A program made the position numbers and the translations under genes. Below, piece by piece: positions 49,126 to 59,938 of a DNA stretch of 64,000 nt. The DNA lies in NCBI RefSeq assembly GCF_946222605.1, contig NZ_CAMIIE010000009.1, positions 17,568-81,567 of the forward strand, written 5' to 3'. This DNA is from an uncultured Acidocella sp. Its GTDB lineage: Bacteria; Pseudomonadota; Alphaproteobacteria; Acetobacterales; Acetobacteraceae. Within the stretch, counting starts at the first letter, position 1, and every line of letters starts with the position of its first letter. The notes under the pieces were generated by a model that had not been told where the DNA came from, did no database searches, and saw only the letters and a list, made by a program, of their open reading frames with translations.

Positions 49126-50497
49126 TAAGTTCGCCTTTCATGTAGGCGTTGATGCTTTGCGCGGCGCGCTTGCCATCGGCCACCGCCTGCACGGTGAGGT
49201 CCTGGCCGGGAATGCAGTCCCCGCCTGCGAAAACGCCGGGCAGCGAGGTTTGCAGATCTTCATTCACCACGATGCGCCCGGCGCAGATGGCGGGGAGAGC
49301 TTCGTCTTCCCAAATCTCCAGGCTCTGGCCAACGGCTTTCAGAACCATGTCGGCGCGCAAGATGTAGCCTTCCTCACCCAGGACCAGTCTGCCATCCTCC
49401 AGCTTGGTGCGCGCAAAGCGGATGCGTTGCACCGCCCCCTGCCCTTCCAGCGCCACGGGGGCGGCCCAGTGGCGGAAATCCACGCCGTTCACCAGGGCCC
49501 AATCCTGCTCGACAAAGGTGGCCGGCATGTCCTCGCGGCCGCGACGATAGACCAGGCTCACCTGCTCCGCCCCCAGCCTCTTGGCCTGCACGGCGGCGTC
49601 GATGGCGGTGTTGCCGCCGCCGATCACCACGACATGGCGGCCGACCGGCACGTCCGATTTATCGCCGGATTGGCGCAGGCTTTCGATGAAGCGCACGGCA
49701 TCCATCACGCCGTGCAGCGCCTCGCCGGGAATGGCGAGCGCCTTCACCCCGGACTGACCGATGGCGAAAAACACCGCGTCATAATCACGGCGCAGCCTGC
49801 CGAGATCAAGCTCGCGCCCCAGCGCCTGGTTGGGAATGATCTCGATACCGCCGATGGAGATGATGAAAGAGACTTCGCGCGCCGCGAAATCGTCCGCCAT
49901 CTTGTAGGCGGCGATACCGTATTCATTGAGCCCGCCGGGTTTTTGCTTGGCATCAAAGATGCTGACATCATGCCCGGCTTTGGCCAGCTCATGCGCGCAG
50001 GCGAGGCCGGCCGGGCCAGCGCCGAGGATGGCGACGCGTTTGCCGGTGGACGGCGCGCGGGTGAAAGGATGCAGGCCGGTCGCCTCCGCGCGGGCCATGG
50101 CGGCATCTGTGGCGACGCGCTGCAGCGCGCCGATCTCGACAGGTTTATGCTGCTGGGCGGTGCGCACACAGGCGCCCTCGCACAATATCTCGGTCGGGCA
50201 AACGCGGGCGCAGGCGCCGCCGAGAATGTTCGCTTCGAGAATTTTGCTGCCCGCGCCGACGAGATTATCGGTTGTGATGGCGCGGATGAAGCCGGGAATG
50301 TCGATGCGTGTCGGGCATGCGGCAATGCAGGGCGCGTCGTAGCAGAAATAACAGCGTGCGGCTTCGATGGCAGCCTCGTCGCGGCTCAGCAGCGGATGCG
50401 CATCGGCGAAACATTCCGCCAGCTGCGCAACAGGCAAGCGCGACGCGGCAATATCGCCGCCGCCCAAATTATAAACAGAGTCTTCGGTGGCGCTCAT
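49118..50497 (-). CDS. preT: NAD-dependent dihydropyrimidine dehydrogenase, subunit PreT
   Basis: A 459-residue GltD-like flavoprotein. The N-terminal Fe-S region has AARCYFCYDAPCIAACPTRI near residue 46 and LGGACARVCPTEILCEGACV near 92. FAD and NAD(P) folds are VAILGAGPAGLACAHELAKA near residue 153 and VVVIGGGNTAIDAAVQAKRL near 290. FAGGDCIPGQDLTVQAVADG closes the FAD site. It feeds electrons from NADH to PreA. It is the first gene of a seven-gene leftward operon, with a GGGAG ribosome site, divergent from a TetR gene. Confidence 0.93.
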   Translation of the reverse strand: MSATEDSVYNLGGGDIAASRLPVAQLAECFADAHPLLSRDEAAIEAARCYFCYDAPCIAACPTRIDIPGFIRAITTDNLVGAGSKILEANILGGACARVCPTEILCEGACVRTAQQHKPVEIGALQRVATDAAMARAEATGLHPFTRAPSTGKRVAILGAGPAGLACAHELAKAGHDVSIFDAKQKPGGLNEYGIAAYKMADDFAAREVSFIISIGGIEIIPNQALGRELDLGRLRRDYDAVFFAIGQSGVKALAIPGEALHGVMDAVRFIESLRQSGDKSDVPVGRHVVVIGGGNTAIDAAVQAKRLGAEQVSLVYRRGREDMPATFVEQDWALVNGVDFRHWAAPVALEGQGAVQRIRFARTKLEDGRLVLGEEGYILRADMVLKAVGQSLEIWEDEALPAICAGRIVVNEDLQTSLPGVFAGGDCIPGQDLTVQAVADGKRAAQSINAYMKGELNG

Positions 50498-50526
50498 GAA
50501 AGCTCCCGATTGGATCGCAAATCCAG

Positions 50527-50561
50527 CTTGACCAAAGCTGATTAAACAGTCAAGTTGTTTA
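50527..50561. promoter_or_regulatory. Candidate operator in preT / TetR divergent gap
   Basis: Two overlapping dyads are present: CTTGAC-N16-GTCAAG (50527-50554) and TAAACA-N7-TGTTTA (50543-50561). The left half TTGACCA matches half of the RutR-type TTGACCANNTGGTCAA site. The 113-bp gap controls both the preT operon and the TetR-dihydropyrimidinase unit. Confidence 0.5.
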
Positions 50562-50610
50562 TCGAGATCGCGAAACAGAAATATACCCCGCGAAAATCAG
50601 GATAAATTTT

Positions 50611-52730
<2,120 letters not shown>

Positions 52731-52791
52731 GCAATCCCCCCCAAACGTTTGGGACGGCGGCACCGTCCTTGCCACCGCCCAGACGTCTTTT

Positions 52792-52815
52792 GCCGCTTTT
52801 TTGAAAAAAAGCGGC
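52792..52815. terminator. Hairpin between convergent genes
   Basis: The stem is GCCGCTTTTTT-G-AAAAAAAGCGGC, followed by ACCAAAAAACTTTTGC. It lies between the hydA and MFS stop codons and resembles the hairpins at 17926 and 40802. Confidence 0.7.
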
Positions 52816-52836
52816 ACCAAAAAACTTTTGCTAATT

Positions 52837-54042
52837 TTAGCCGATGCCTTTCATCAGCACCGCCTGGCGCAGCTTCCAGGTCAGCGTCAGCGCGCCCAAC
52901 ACAACCAGCAGCCCGAGCAGGAACACCGTCGGATAGCCCAGCCGCGCCGCCACCAGCCCGGCCAGCGGTCCGGTGAGGCCCATCGCGATATCCATGAACA
53001 CGGTATAGATGCCAATCGCCGCCCCGCGGCTGCCGGCGGCGACGGGGTGCAGCGCTTCCACCGCCAAGGCCGGAAACACCAGCGAGAAGCCGAACCCCGC
53101 CAGCGATGCGCCGAGCAGCGCGATCAGCGGCGCCGGGGCCAGCCAGATCAGCGCCAGCCCCACCGCCTCCACCACGAATGAGACCAGAGCCGCGCGAAAA
53201 CCGCCGAACCGGCCGATCGCCCCGGCCAGGACAATGCGCACCAGCACGAAGCTGACCCCAAAAGCCGTGAGCGCCAGCGATGCGCCCTCCCAGCCATGGG
53301 CGACGTAATAGAGCGCCATGAAGGCGACGATGATGCCAAAGCCGAAAGAACCGCCAGCCAGCGCCAGCCCGTAAGGGGTCATCTGCCGGACCACGCGCCA
53401 GGCGCTCATTCGCATTGCGCCCACCAGAGGCGGCACGGCGTCGATCCTGCGGGCGAAATAGAGGCCGATCAGCGGCAGCACCACCGCCACCGCGCCGAGC
53501 AGATGCAGCCCGCCCCAGCCTGCCAGCAACACGCCCAAGGGCGCCCCCGCGGCGATACCGCCATAGGAGGAGACGCCGTTCCAGGAGATCACCTCGGCGG
53601 TGGCGGCACTTCCAACCCGGCCGATATTCCAGGTGACGCAGCCCGTCCCGGTGCCGCTCTCGGCAATGCCCAGCAGCAGCCGGCTCACCCCCAGCCAGAG
53701 CAGGATCACCAGCGGCGTGTGGCAGACGCTGGCAATGAGAATGCAAAGCCCGTTCAGCGCGCCAAAGACCAGCCCGCAGATGACGATGGTCTTCGCGCCC
53801 CTGGTGTCCGAAATCCGCCCGGCCAGCGAGCGGCTGACCAGCGTTGCGGCATATTGCAGGCTGATGATGGCCCCGGCCAACGCCGCGCTATAGCCCAATT
53901 TGAAATGCACCAGGCTCGGAAACACCGCCAGCGGCAGGCCGATCAACAGATAATTGATGGCGTTGAGCAGGGCGACGGGCAGGATTCGGATGGTGCGCTG
54001 GCTTTTGGTCAGGCTATCCGGGATCGGCTTGGGGGCGGTCAT
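52837..54042 (-). CDS. MFS transporter, YhhS-like
   Basis: A 401-residue protein with about twelve membrane segments. Family marks include SRSLAGRISDTRGAKTIVIC near residue 69 (loop 2-3 motif) and VLRFLLG-like GVSRLLLGIAESGTGTG near residue 118. The best match by pattern is the YhhS/UPF0226 efflux group. The substrate is not identifiable. It may export a small compound. It is separated by 66 bp from the thioesterase gene. Confidence 0.82.
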   Translation of the reverse strand: MTAPKPIPDSLTKSQRTIRILPVALLNAINYLLIGLPLAVFPSLVHFKLGYSAALAGAIISLQYAATLVSRSLAGRISDTRGAKTIVICGLVFGALNGLCILIASVCHTPLVILLWLGVSRLLLGIAESGTGTGCVTWNIGRVGSAATAEVISWNGVSSYGGIAAGAPLGVLLAGWGGLHLLGAVAVVLPLIGLYFARRIDAVPPLVGAMRMSAWRVVRQMTPYGLALAGGSFGFGIIVAFMALYYVAHGWEGASLALTAFGVSFVLVRIVLAGAIGRFGGFRAALVSFVVEAVGLALIWLAPAPLIALLGASLAGFGFSLVFPALAVEALHPVAAGSRGAAIGIYTVFMDIAMGLTGPLAGLVAARLGYPTVFLLGLLVVLGALTLTWKLRQAVLMKGIG

Positions 54043-54108
54043 GACGCGGCTTTATTAGGCGGTTTGGACCAGCCCGTACATTCCGCCGGCCATGCGGCGG
54101 GCACAACC

Positions 54109-54633
54109 TCACCCCGCGAATTGCGCCTCCAGAGCCGCCCAATCCAAGGCCCAGCTGGGGGCGGGCGGCCCGTAATCCGCCGCGCCGGGGCGCAGCCCGG
54201 CCAGCACCGGGCCCGGGGGCACCAGCTTGCCGGCTTTCACGAAGCCGGCGCGCATCGCCGCCTTACAGGCGATGCCCTCCGGCCCGATGAAAACCTGCTC
54301 CACATACATCCAGCGCTCGTCCCAGCCGAGCAGACGCGTCTCCAGCGCGAAGCGCGCGAAGGGGGCGAGCGGGCGGCGAAAACGCAAGGCGGAGCCGCCC
54401 AAAACCACCCCCAGACGCTGCGCGCGCATCGCCCGCCAGACGCCGGCGCGCAGGATCAGATCCGTACGGCCGAGATCCATCAGCGCCAGATAACGGGAAT
54501 TGGTGAGATGCAGATTGAGGTCCAGATCCAGCGGCCAGACCCGGAAGCGCAGGCGCGAGACATCCGTGACGCCAAGCCCCTGCCCGCGCCAGGCCCCGAA
54601 GACGACGCATAGCAGCCGGAAGATCAGATTCAT
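54109..54633 (-). CDS. Thioesterase-like (4HBT/THEM6-type) protein
   Basis: A 174-residue hotdog-fold protein. RFRVWPLDLDLNLHLTNSRY near residue 29 and LALMDLGRTDLILRAGVWRA near 48 match the acyl-CoA thioesterase-like group in which the catalytic Asp region is D-x-N-x-H-x-N. It probably hydrolyses an acyl-CoA. Its ATG overlaps the CoA-ligase stop, so the pair could activate and release fatty acids. The specific substrate is not known. Confidence 0.8.
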   Translation of the reverse strand: MNLIFRLLCVVFGAWRGQGLGVTDVSRLRFRVWPLDLDLNLHLTNSRYLALMDLGRTDLILRAGVWRAMRAQRLGVVLGGSALRFRRPLAPFARFALETRLLGWDERWMYVEQVFIGPEGIACKAAMRAGFVKAGKLVPPGPVLAGLRPGAADYGPPAPSWALDWAALEAQFAG

Positions 54634-56288
54634 GACGCGGCCTTGGCCTGCGCCATGGCGGCCTGCTCCTCCGCCACCAGATCCTTGCGCGAGAGCTTGC
54701 CGACCACGGTTTTCGGCAGGCTGGCACGGAACTCGATGCGCTTGGGCCGTTCCACCGGGGAGAGATGCTCCTCCAGGAAGGCCTGAAGCTCCGCCTCGGT
54801 GACGCTGGCCCCCTCATGCAGCGTCACATAGGCTTTCGGCACCTGGCCACGCCTGGCGTCGGGAATGCCGATCACCACCGCCTCATGCACCGCCGGGTGC
54901 CGGTAGAGCGCTTCCTCGACCATGCGCGGATAGACGTTATAGCCGCCGGAGATGATCAGATCCTTGATCCGGTCGACCAGGAAGATATAGCCATCCGCGT
55001 CGATATAGCCGACATCGCCGGTGCGCAGCGCCCCCTCCACCATCACCTTCGCGGTCTCGTCCGGGCGGTTCCAATAGCCCAGCATCACTTGCGGGCCGCG
55101 CACGCAGACCTCGCCCAACTCGCCAGGGGCCAGCACACGGGACGGATCGTCCAGCCCGCGGATTTCAACAATGGTTCCCTCCACCGGCAGGCCGATGGAG
55201 CCATCGCGCACCGCGCCGAAGATATTGGCGGCGACCACCGGCGCGGCTTCGGAAAGCCCGTACCCCTCGACCAGCTGGCAGCCGGTCAGCGCCTCGAACC
55301 GGGTGCGGATTTCAGCCGGCAGCGGCGCCGCGCCGGAGACACAGAAGCGGATGGAGGCCAGCTCCCATTTCTCCTTCGCCGCCGCCTCGTTGATATTGGC
55401 ATAAATCGTGGGGACGCCGGGGAAAAAGAGCGGGCGGGTGCGCGCCAGCGTCTTGCGCAGCAAGGCTTTGTCATAGCGCGGCAACAGGATCATGGTGAGG
55501 CCGAGCAGCACCGAGAGATTCATCGCCGCCGTCATCGCCAGCACATGGAAAAGCGGCACCAGCGTGAGCATGCCAGCACCGGCCTCGATCTCTGGCAGGC
55601 GGCGATCCACCTGGGCGCAATTGGCGGAGAGATTGGCGTGGCTGAGCATCGCCGCTTTCGGAATGCCGGTGGTGCCGCCGGTATATTGCAGCACCGCGAT
55701 GTCACGCTGCGGATCGCACGGCACCGGGCGCGGCGCTCCCGCTCCCGCCCCCAGCGCGGCAAAGCGCACCACCCGCGCATCCGCCGGCAGCCGCGCCAGG
55801 CTCTTGCGCCGGGTCAGCCAGAAGCCGCAGCGTTTGACGACATCCAGGCTCTCCAGCATCGAGCCGACGATGAGATGGTCCAGCCCGCCATCAGCGACGA
55901 TGGGCGCGAATTTGTTATACAGCTCCGCGACATCGAGCGTCACGGCGATACGCGCGCCGCTATCTTTCAGAAAATGCCGCAGCTCGCGCTCGACATAAAG
56001 CGGGCTGAGATTCACCACGATGCCGCCCGCCTGCAGGATGGCGAAATAGCAGATGACATAATAAGGCGTGTTCGGCAGGCAGAGCGCGACACGCGTGCCC
56101 TTCTCCACCCCCAGACGCTGAAACCCGGCGGCGGCGCGCGCCACAAGCCGGCCAAGCTCGGCATAGCTCGTGCGTTTGCCGAGAAAATCCAAGGCGGTGA
56201 TCTGCGGCCATTGCGCCACGGCGCGCTCCAGCAGCGCATGCACCGGCACCGCCGGAATGCTGCCATGGCGGCTATCGAAGTGCAGCAT
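54630..56288 (-). CDS. Long-chain-fatty-acid--CoA ligase
   Basis: A 552-residue AMP-forming ligase from the ATG at 56288, after GGGAG. The P-loop is YTGGTTGIPKAAMLSHANLS near residue 207. VEGYGLSEAAPVVAANIFGA, GALRTGDVGYIDADGYIFLV, DRIKDLIISGGYNVYPRMVE, and the C-terminal Lys in LPKTVVGKLSRKDL are all present. The pattern is FadD-like. It converts fatty acids to acyl-CoA for the beta-oxidation genes across the divergent gap. It overlaps the thioesterase gene by 4 bp and begins 3 bp after the DUF2147 stop. Confidence 0.9.
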   Translation of the reverse strand: MLHFDSRHGSIPAVPVHALLERAVAQWPQITALDFLGKRTSYAELGRLVARAAAGFQRLGVEKGTRVALCLPNTPYYVICYFAILQAGGIVVNLSPLYVERELRHFLKDSGARIAVTLDVAELYNKFAPIVADGGLDHLIVGSMLESLDVVKRCGFWLTRRKSLARLPADARVVRFAALGAGAGAPRPVPCDPQRDIAVLQYTGGTTGIPKAAMLSHANLSANCAQVDRRLPEIEAGAGMLTLVPLFHVLAMTAAMNLSVLLGLTMILLPRYDKALLRKTLARTRPLFFPGVPTIYANINEAAAKEKWELASIRFCVSGAAPLPAEIRTRFEALTGCQLVEGYGLSEAAPVVAANIFGAVRDGSIGLPVEGTIVEIRGLDDPSRVLAPGELGEVCVRGPQVMLGYWNRPDETAKVMVEGALRTGDVGYIDADGYIFLVDRIKDLIISGGYNVYPRMVEEALYRHPAVHEAVVIGIPDARRGQVPKAYVTLHEGASVTEAELQAFLEEHLSPVERPKRIEFRASLPKTVVGKLSRKDLVAEEQAAMAQAKAAS

Positions 56289-56290
56289 GC

Positions 56291-56773
56291 TCAAGCTCCC
56301 GCGCACGGGGTGGGCGGAGCCGGCAGGCGGGTCCAGGTTTCGGACCGGCCGAGCAGCGGGATGCCGACATAGCCGCGCACATGCAGCGTGCCGTCGGCGG
56401 CCAGATGCATCACCGATTTATAGGTTTTGCCGTTTTCGGGATCGTAGATCCAGCCTCCCTTCCAACTGTCCGGCCCATCCGGGGTGAAGCGGCCGAGAAT
56501 CGGCAGGCCGCAGAGCGGGCGGCTTTGCAGCGCGGCATTGCTGTTGTGAATATCGGTCTTGGGCTTGCCCTGCGCATCCAGCGGCGCGCGCAGCCATTCG
56601 ATTTTGCCACAGAGATCAGCGCCGCATGGCGCGATCTCGATGCCGGCCTTGCCGGTCTGGTCCAGCCACCAGCCTTGCGGTGAGGGCTGCGCGCTGGCCG
56701 GGGCGCCCCACAGCGCCCCGGCGGCGAGCGCCGGAAGAAAAATCGCCAGGCGGCGGAAAGTGAATGCTTGCAT
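56291..56773 (-). CDS. DUF2147 secreted protein
   Basis: About 160 residues from the ATG at 56773 (AAGGG spacing favours it over 56779). A signal peptide ends near ASA-Q. The DUF2147 pattern is visible: GWWLDQTGKAGIEIAPCGAD, LCGKIEWLRAP, FTPDGPDSWKGGWIYDPENG, and LHVRGYVGIPLLGRSETWTR. Function is unknown; the family is thought to adopt a lipocalin-like barrel and may bind a hydrophobic ligand. Its position upstream of a fatty-acyl ligase and divergent from FadL hints at lipid handling (inference). Confidence 0.82.
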   Translation of the reverse strand: MQAFTFRRLAIFLPALAAGALWGAPASAQPSPQGWWLDQTGKAGIEIAPCGADLCGKIEWLRAPLDAQGKPKTDIHNSNAALQSRPLCGLPILGRFTPDGPDSWKGGWIYDPENGKTYKSVMHLAADGTLHVRGYVGIPLLGRSETWTRLPAPPTPCAGA

Positions 56774-56908
56774 TTCCATCCCTTTTTGGTATTTAACATA
56801 CACAATACGTCAGGTAACGACTCTATTCAACAATAAAGACGCGGCGTGACGGCAAAGACGCACACGGGACCTGGCCCTAGAAAGAAAGCTGAGGAGGAAA
56901 GCGGTATC

Positions 56909-58234
56909 ATGAAAAAAACAACAGCGATCAGATCTTATCTTCTGGCGGCAAGCGCCTTGTGCGCCCTGGCCGCGGCGCCCGCGGCGCGGGCCTCCGGCTT
57001 TGGCCTGCGTGAGGGCTCCGCCGACTGGCTGGGCAACGCCTTTGTCGGCGGCGAGGCGAAAGCCTATGACGCCTCCACCGCCTGGACCAACCCGGCTGGC
57101 ATGGCGCTGCTGAACCAGGACGAGATCGACGGCAATGTCAGCTATATCGGCCCGTCCGCCAGCTTCAGCGGCTATAACACCGACCCGCTGACCGGCGGCA
57201 AGGTGAGCGGCGTGCAGGGCGGCAATGCCGTCACCCCGGCGGCCTCGGGCGCGATGTTCGGCGTGCTGGTGCTGGGGCCGGATTGGCGGGTGGGCTTCTC
57301 CGTCACCAACCCGTATGGCGAGCGCACCTCCTACCCCACCAATTTCGTCGGCCGCTATCAGAGCCTGGTCTCCAGCATCACCGGCATCGATTTCAGCCCG
57401 TCAATTTCCTATAAGGTGAACAACCATTTCTCCATCGGCGGCGGGCCGGTGTTCGAGTATTTCAATGCCCGCCTCACCCAGGCGCTGAACGTGCCGGTGC
57501 TGAGTGCCGCCACCGGGCAGGACCCGTTCGCCGATGTGCATGGCAGCGATCTTGGCGTCGGCTATAATATCGGTATGATGTATCAGCTCGATGACGCGAC
57601 GCGCATCGGCGTGGATTACCATTCGCGCATCCGCCACAACATCACCGGCACCCAGAGCATCTCCACCCCGCCGATTTATTCCGCGCTGAGCCCGGCGACG
57701 GTGGCGCTGCTGGGGGCGGAAAACAGCCGCGCGACCACCTCCATCACCCTGCCGGATTCGATCGGGGTTGGCATCTATCATCAGGTGAATGACCGGCTGG
57801 CGCTGATGGGCAGCCTGCAATGGACGCATTGGGCGCTGTTCAACAGCCTGCACGTTACCCCCACCAACGGCGCGCCGGGCACGGTGATCAACGAGAACTG
57901 GCATAATACCTGGTTCGCCGGCGTCGGCGCGAATTATCAGCTCACCGAACGGCTGATGCTGCAGGCGGGCTTTGCCTTCGACCAGTCGCCGGTGACGGAC
58001 AGCAACCGCACCTCGCGCGTGCCCGATGCCAACCATTACGATATTGGCGTCGGCGCGCAATATAAGCTGACCCCGGCGACGACCTTCCAGCTCGCTTATG
58101 GTCATGTCTTCACCCCGGGCGGGAGCGTCAACACCACCGCTTCAAGCTCGCTGCCCACCCCCAGCGGCACGCTGGTCGGAAATTACAGCGCCTCGGATAA
58201 TTCCGTGACCGCCGGGGTGACGATGAAGTTCTGA
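56909..58234 (+). CDS. Outer-membrane fatty-acid/hydrocarbon porin (FadL-type)
   Basis: A 441-residue barrel protein. A signal peptide is present (SYLLAASALCALAAAPAARA, cleavage near ARA-S), and the FadL N-terminal hatch follows at once: SGFGLREGSADWLGNAFVGG with the NPA-type motif in AWTNPAGMALL near residue 66. The C-terminus ends in Phe (TAGVTMKF). It imports long-chain fatty acids or hydrophobic aromatics. GAGGAGGA precedes the ATG at 56909; a longer upstream start is rejected for lacking a signal sequence. It is divergent from DUF2147/ligase. Confidence 0.9.
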   Translation: MKKTTAIRSYLLAASALCALAAAPAARASGFGLREGSADWLGNAFVGGEAKAYDASTAWTNPAGMALLNQDEIDGNVSYIGPSASFSGYNTDPLTGGKVSGVQGGNAVTPAASGAMFGVLVLGPDWRVGFSVTNPYGERTSYPTNFVGRYQSLVSSITGIDFSPSISYKVNNHFSIGGGPVFEYFNARLTQALNVPVLSAATGQDPFADVHGSDLGVGYNIGMMYQLDDATRIGVDYHSRIRHNITGTQSISTPPIYSALSPATVALLGAENSRATTSITLPDSIGVGIYHQVNDRLALMGSLQWTHWALFNSLHVTPTNGAPGTVINENWHNTWFAGVGANYQLTERLMLQAGFAFDQSPVTDSNRTSRVPDANHYDIGVGAQYKLTPATTFQLAYGHVFTPGGSVNTTASSSLPTPSGTLVGNYSASDNSVTAGVTMKF

Positions 58235-58240
58235 GTTTCA

Positions 58241-58263
58241 CCGGGCGGCAAAACGCCGCCCGG
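58241..58263 (+). terminator. Hairpin after the FadL gene
   Basis: A perfect 9-bp stem CCGGGCGGC / GCCGCCCGG with loop AAAAC starts 7 bp after the porin stop. There is no U-run, so efficiency is uncertain. Confidence 0.5.
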
Positions 58264-58322
58264 GCGCAACCGAGACAAAATGACGACCGGCCCTTACAGG
58301 TGTCCGGCGTGATGGAGGCCCC

Positions 58323-58805
58323 ATGTCGCACCAGGATCCGCTCTATACCGTCACACAACTCGGCGCCGAGCTTGGGATCACCGTGCGCACGCTGCATTTC
58401 TACGAGGCGCAGGGGCTGCTCACGCCGCGGCGCATCGGCAATAACCGCGTCTATTCCCAGCGCGACCGGGCCCGCATGATTCTGATCCTGCGCGGCAAGC
58501 GGCTGGGTTTCTCGATCAAGGAGATCAAGGAATATATCGAGCTTTACGATGTCGATCCGACCCAGGGCCAGCAGACCAAGCAGCTGCTGAAGGCCGTGCA
58601 TCATCGCATCCAGAAGCTTGAGGATCAGCGCGTGGCGCTGGAACAGACATTGAATGAGCTGCGCGGCATCGAGCTGCAATGCCAGACGGTGCTGGAGAGG
58701 CTGGGGACGATCCAGGCCCCGCCGCCGGCGCCAAAAACCGAACCCAAATCAGGCGTGGCCAGGAAACCGGCCCGCGCCGCCAAAACGATCGGGAGATCAA
58801 ATTGA
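58323..58805 (+). CDS. MerR-family regulator of lipid/acyl-CoA catabolism
   Basis: A 160-residue MerR protein. The HTH is LYTVTQLGAELGITVRTLHF followed by YEAQGLLTPRR at residues 7-37. A helical dimerisation segment (KLEDQRVALEQTLNELRGIE) follows. The tail is basic and Ala/Pro-rich (KPARAAKTIGRSN). It leads an operon with thiolase, a multifunctional beta-oxidation enzyme and an acyl-CoA dehydrogenase, so it resembles LiuR-like regulators of acyl-CoA catabolism (context inference). GGAGG precedes the ATG. Its stop overlaps the thiolase TTG start. Confidence 0.87.
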   Translation: MSHQDPLYTVTQLGAELGITVRTLHFYEAQGLLTPRRIGNNRVYSQRDRARMILILRGKRLGFSIKEIKEYIELYDVDPTQGQQTKQLLKAVHHRIQKLEDQRVALEQTLNELRGIELQCQTVLERLGTIQAPPPAPKTEPKSGVARKPARAAKTIGRSN

Positions 58806-59938
58806 CCCAAGCCGTGATCGCGGGCTACGCCCGCTCGCCCTTTACCCTGGCTGCCAAAGGCGCGCTGGCGCGCGTGCGGCCGGATGATCTGGCCGCCGAG
58901 ACCATTGCCGGTCTGGTGGCAAGGCTGTCTCTCAACACTGCCGAGCTGGAAGCCGTGATTCTCGGCTGCGCCTTCCCGGAAGGCGAGCAGGGGCTGAATC
59001 TGGCGCGGCTGGTGGGCTTGAATGCCGGGCTGCCGCAATCGGTCGGCGGCTATACGGTCAATCATTTCTGCGGCTCCTCAATGCAGGCGATCCATATCGC
59101 GGCGGGGCATATTGCCGCCGGGGCGGGCGAAGCGTTCATCGCCGCTGGGGTGGAGAGCATGAGCCGGGTGCCGATGGGCGGCTATAACCCGCTGCCCAAC
59201 CCCGGCCTCCATGCCAAGCTGCCCGCCGCCTATATGGGCATGGGCGAGACCGCCGAGAATGTCGCGGTAAAGTGGAATATTTCGCGGGCTGAGCAGGAAG
59301 CCTTCGCGGTGGAGAGCCAGAGGCGTGCCGCCGCCGCCATCGCCGAAGGGCGGTTGCGCGAGGAGATCGTGCCGATTACCTCCAAGGCCGGCATGATCGA
59401 GCAGGATGGCTGCCCACGGCCGGAGACCAGCGCCGAGACCCTGGCCGGGCTGAAGCCGGCCTTCAGCGCGCAAGGCAGTGTCACCGCCGGCACCTCCTCG
59501 CCGCTGACCGACGGCGCCTCCGCCGTGCTGGTGTGTAGCGCGGATTACGCCGCCAAGCATGGGCTGAAGCCGCTGGCGCGGATTCTCGCCAGCGCCACCG
59601 CCGGCTGCGCGCCGGAGATCATGGGCATCGGCCCGGTCGCGGCGTCGAAAAAGGCGCTGGCGCGGGCGGGGATTTCCGTGAGCGACCTCGATGTGGTGGA
59701 GCTGAATGAGGCTTTCGCCTCGCAGTCCTTGGCCTGTATCCGGGATCTCGGGTTGGATGCGGCGAAAGTGAATATCGATGGTGGCGCCATCGCGCTTGGC
59801 CATCCGCTGGGCGCCACCGGCGCGCGTATCACCGGCAAGGCCGCCGCATTGCTGGCGCGCACCGGCGGGCGCTATGCGCTGGCGACGCAATGCATCGGCG
59901 GCGGCCAGGGCATCGCCACCGTGCTGGAGCGCGTGTGA
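58802..59938 (+). CDS. Acetyl-CoA C-acyltransferase (thiolase)
   Basis: A 378-residue type-I thiolase that cleaves 3-ketoacyl-CoA. The nucleophile is Cys90 in GGYTVNHFCGSSMQAIHIAA. The other catalytic residues lie in IDGGAIALGHPLGATGARIT (His) and ATQCIGGGQG (Cys). The start is a TTG at 58802, 6 nt after GGGAG, overlapping the MerR stop by 4 bp (TTGA). An upstream frame inside the MerR gene is rejected. Confidence 0.92.
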   Translation: MTQAVIAGYARSPFTLAAKGALARVRPDDLAAETIAGLVARLSLNTAELEAVILGCAFPEGEQGLNLARLVGLNAGLPQSVGGYTVNHFCGSSMQAIHIAAGHIAAGAGEAFIAAGVESMSRVPMGGYNPLPNPGLHAKLPAAYMGMGETAENVAVKWNISRAEQEAFAVESQRRAAAAIAEGRLREEIVPITSKAGMIEQDGCPRPETSAETLAGLKPAFSAQGSVTAGTSSPLTDGASAVLVCSADYAAKHGLKPLARILASATAGCAPEIMGIGPVAASKKALARAGISVSDLDVVELNEAFASQSLACIRDLGLDAAKVNIDGGAIALGHPLGATGARITGKAAALLARTGGRYALATQCIGGGQGIATVLERV

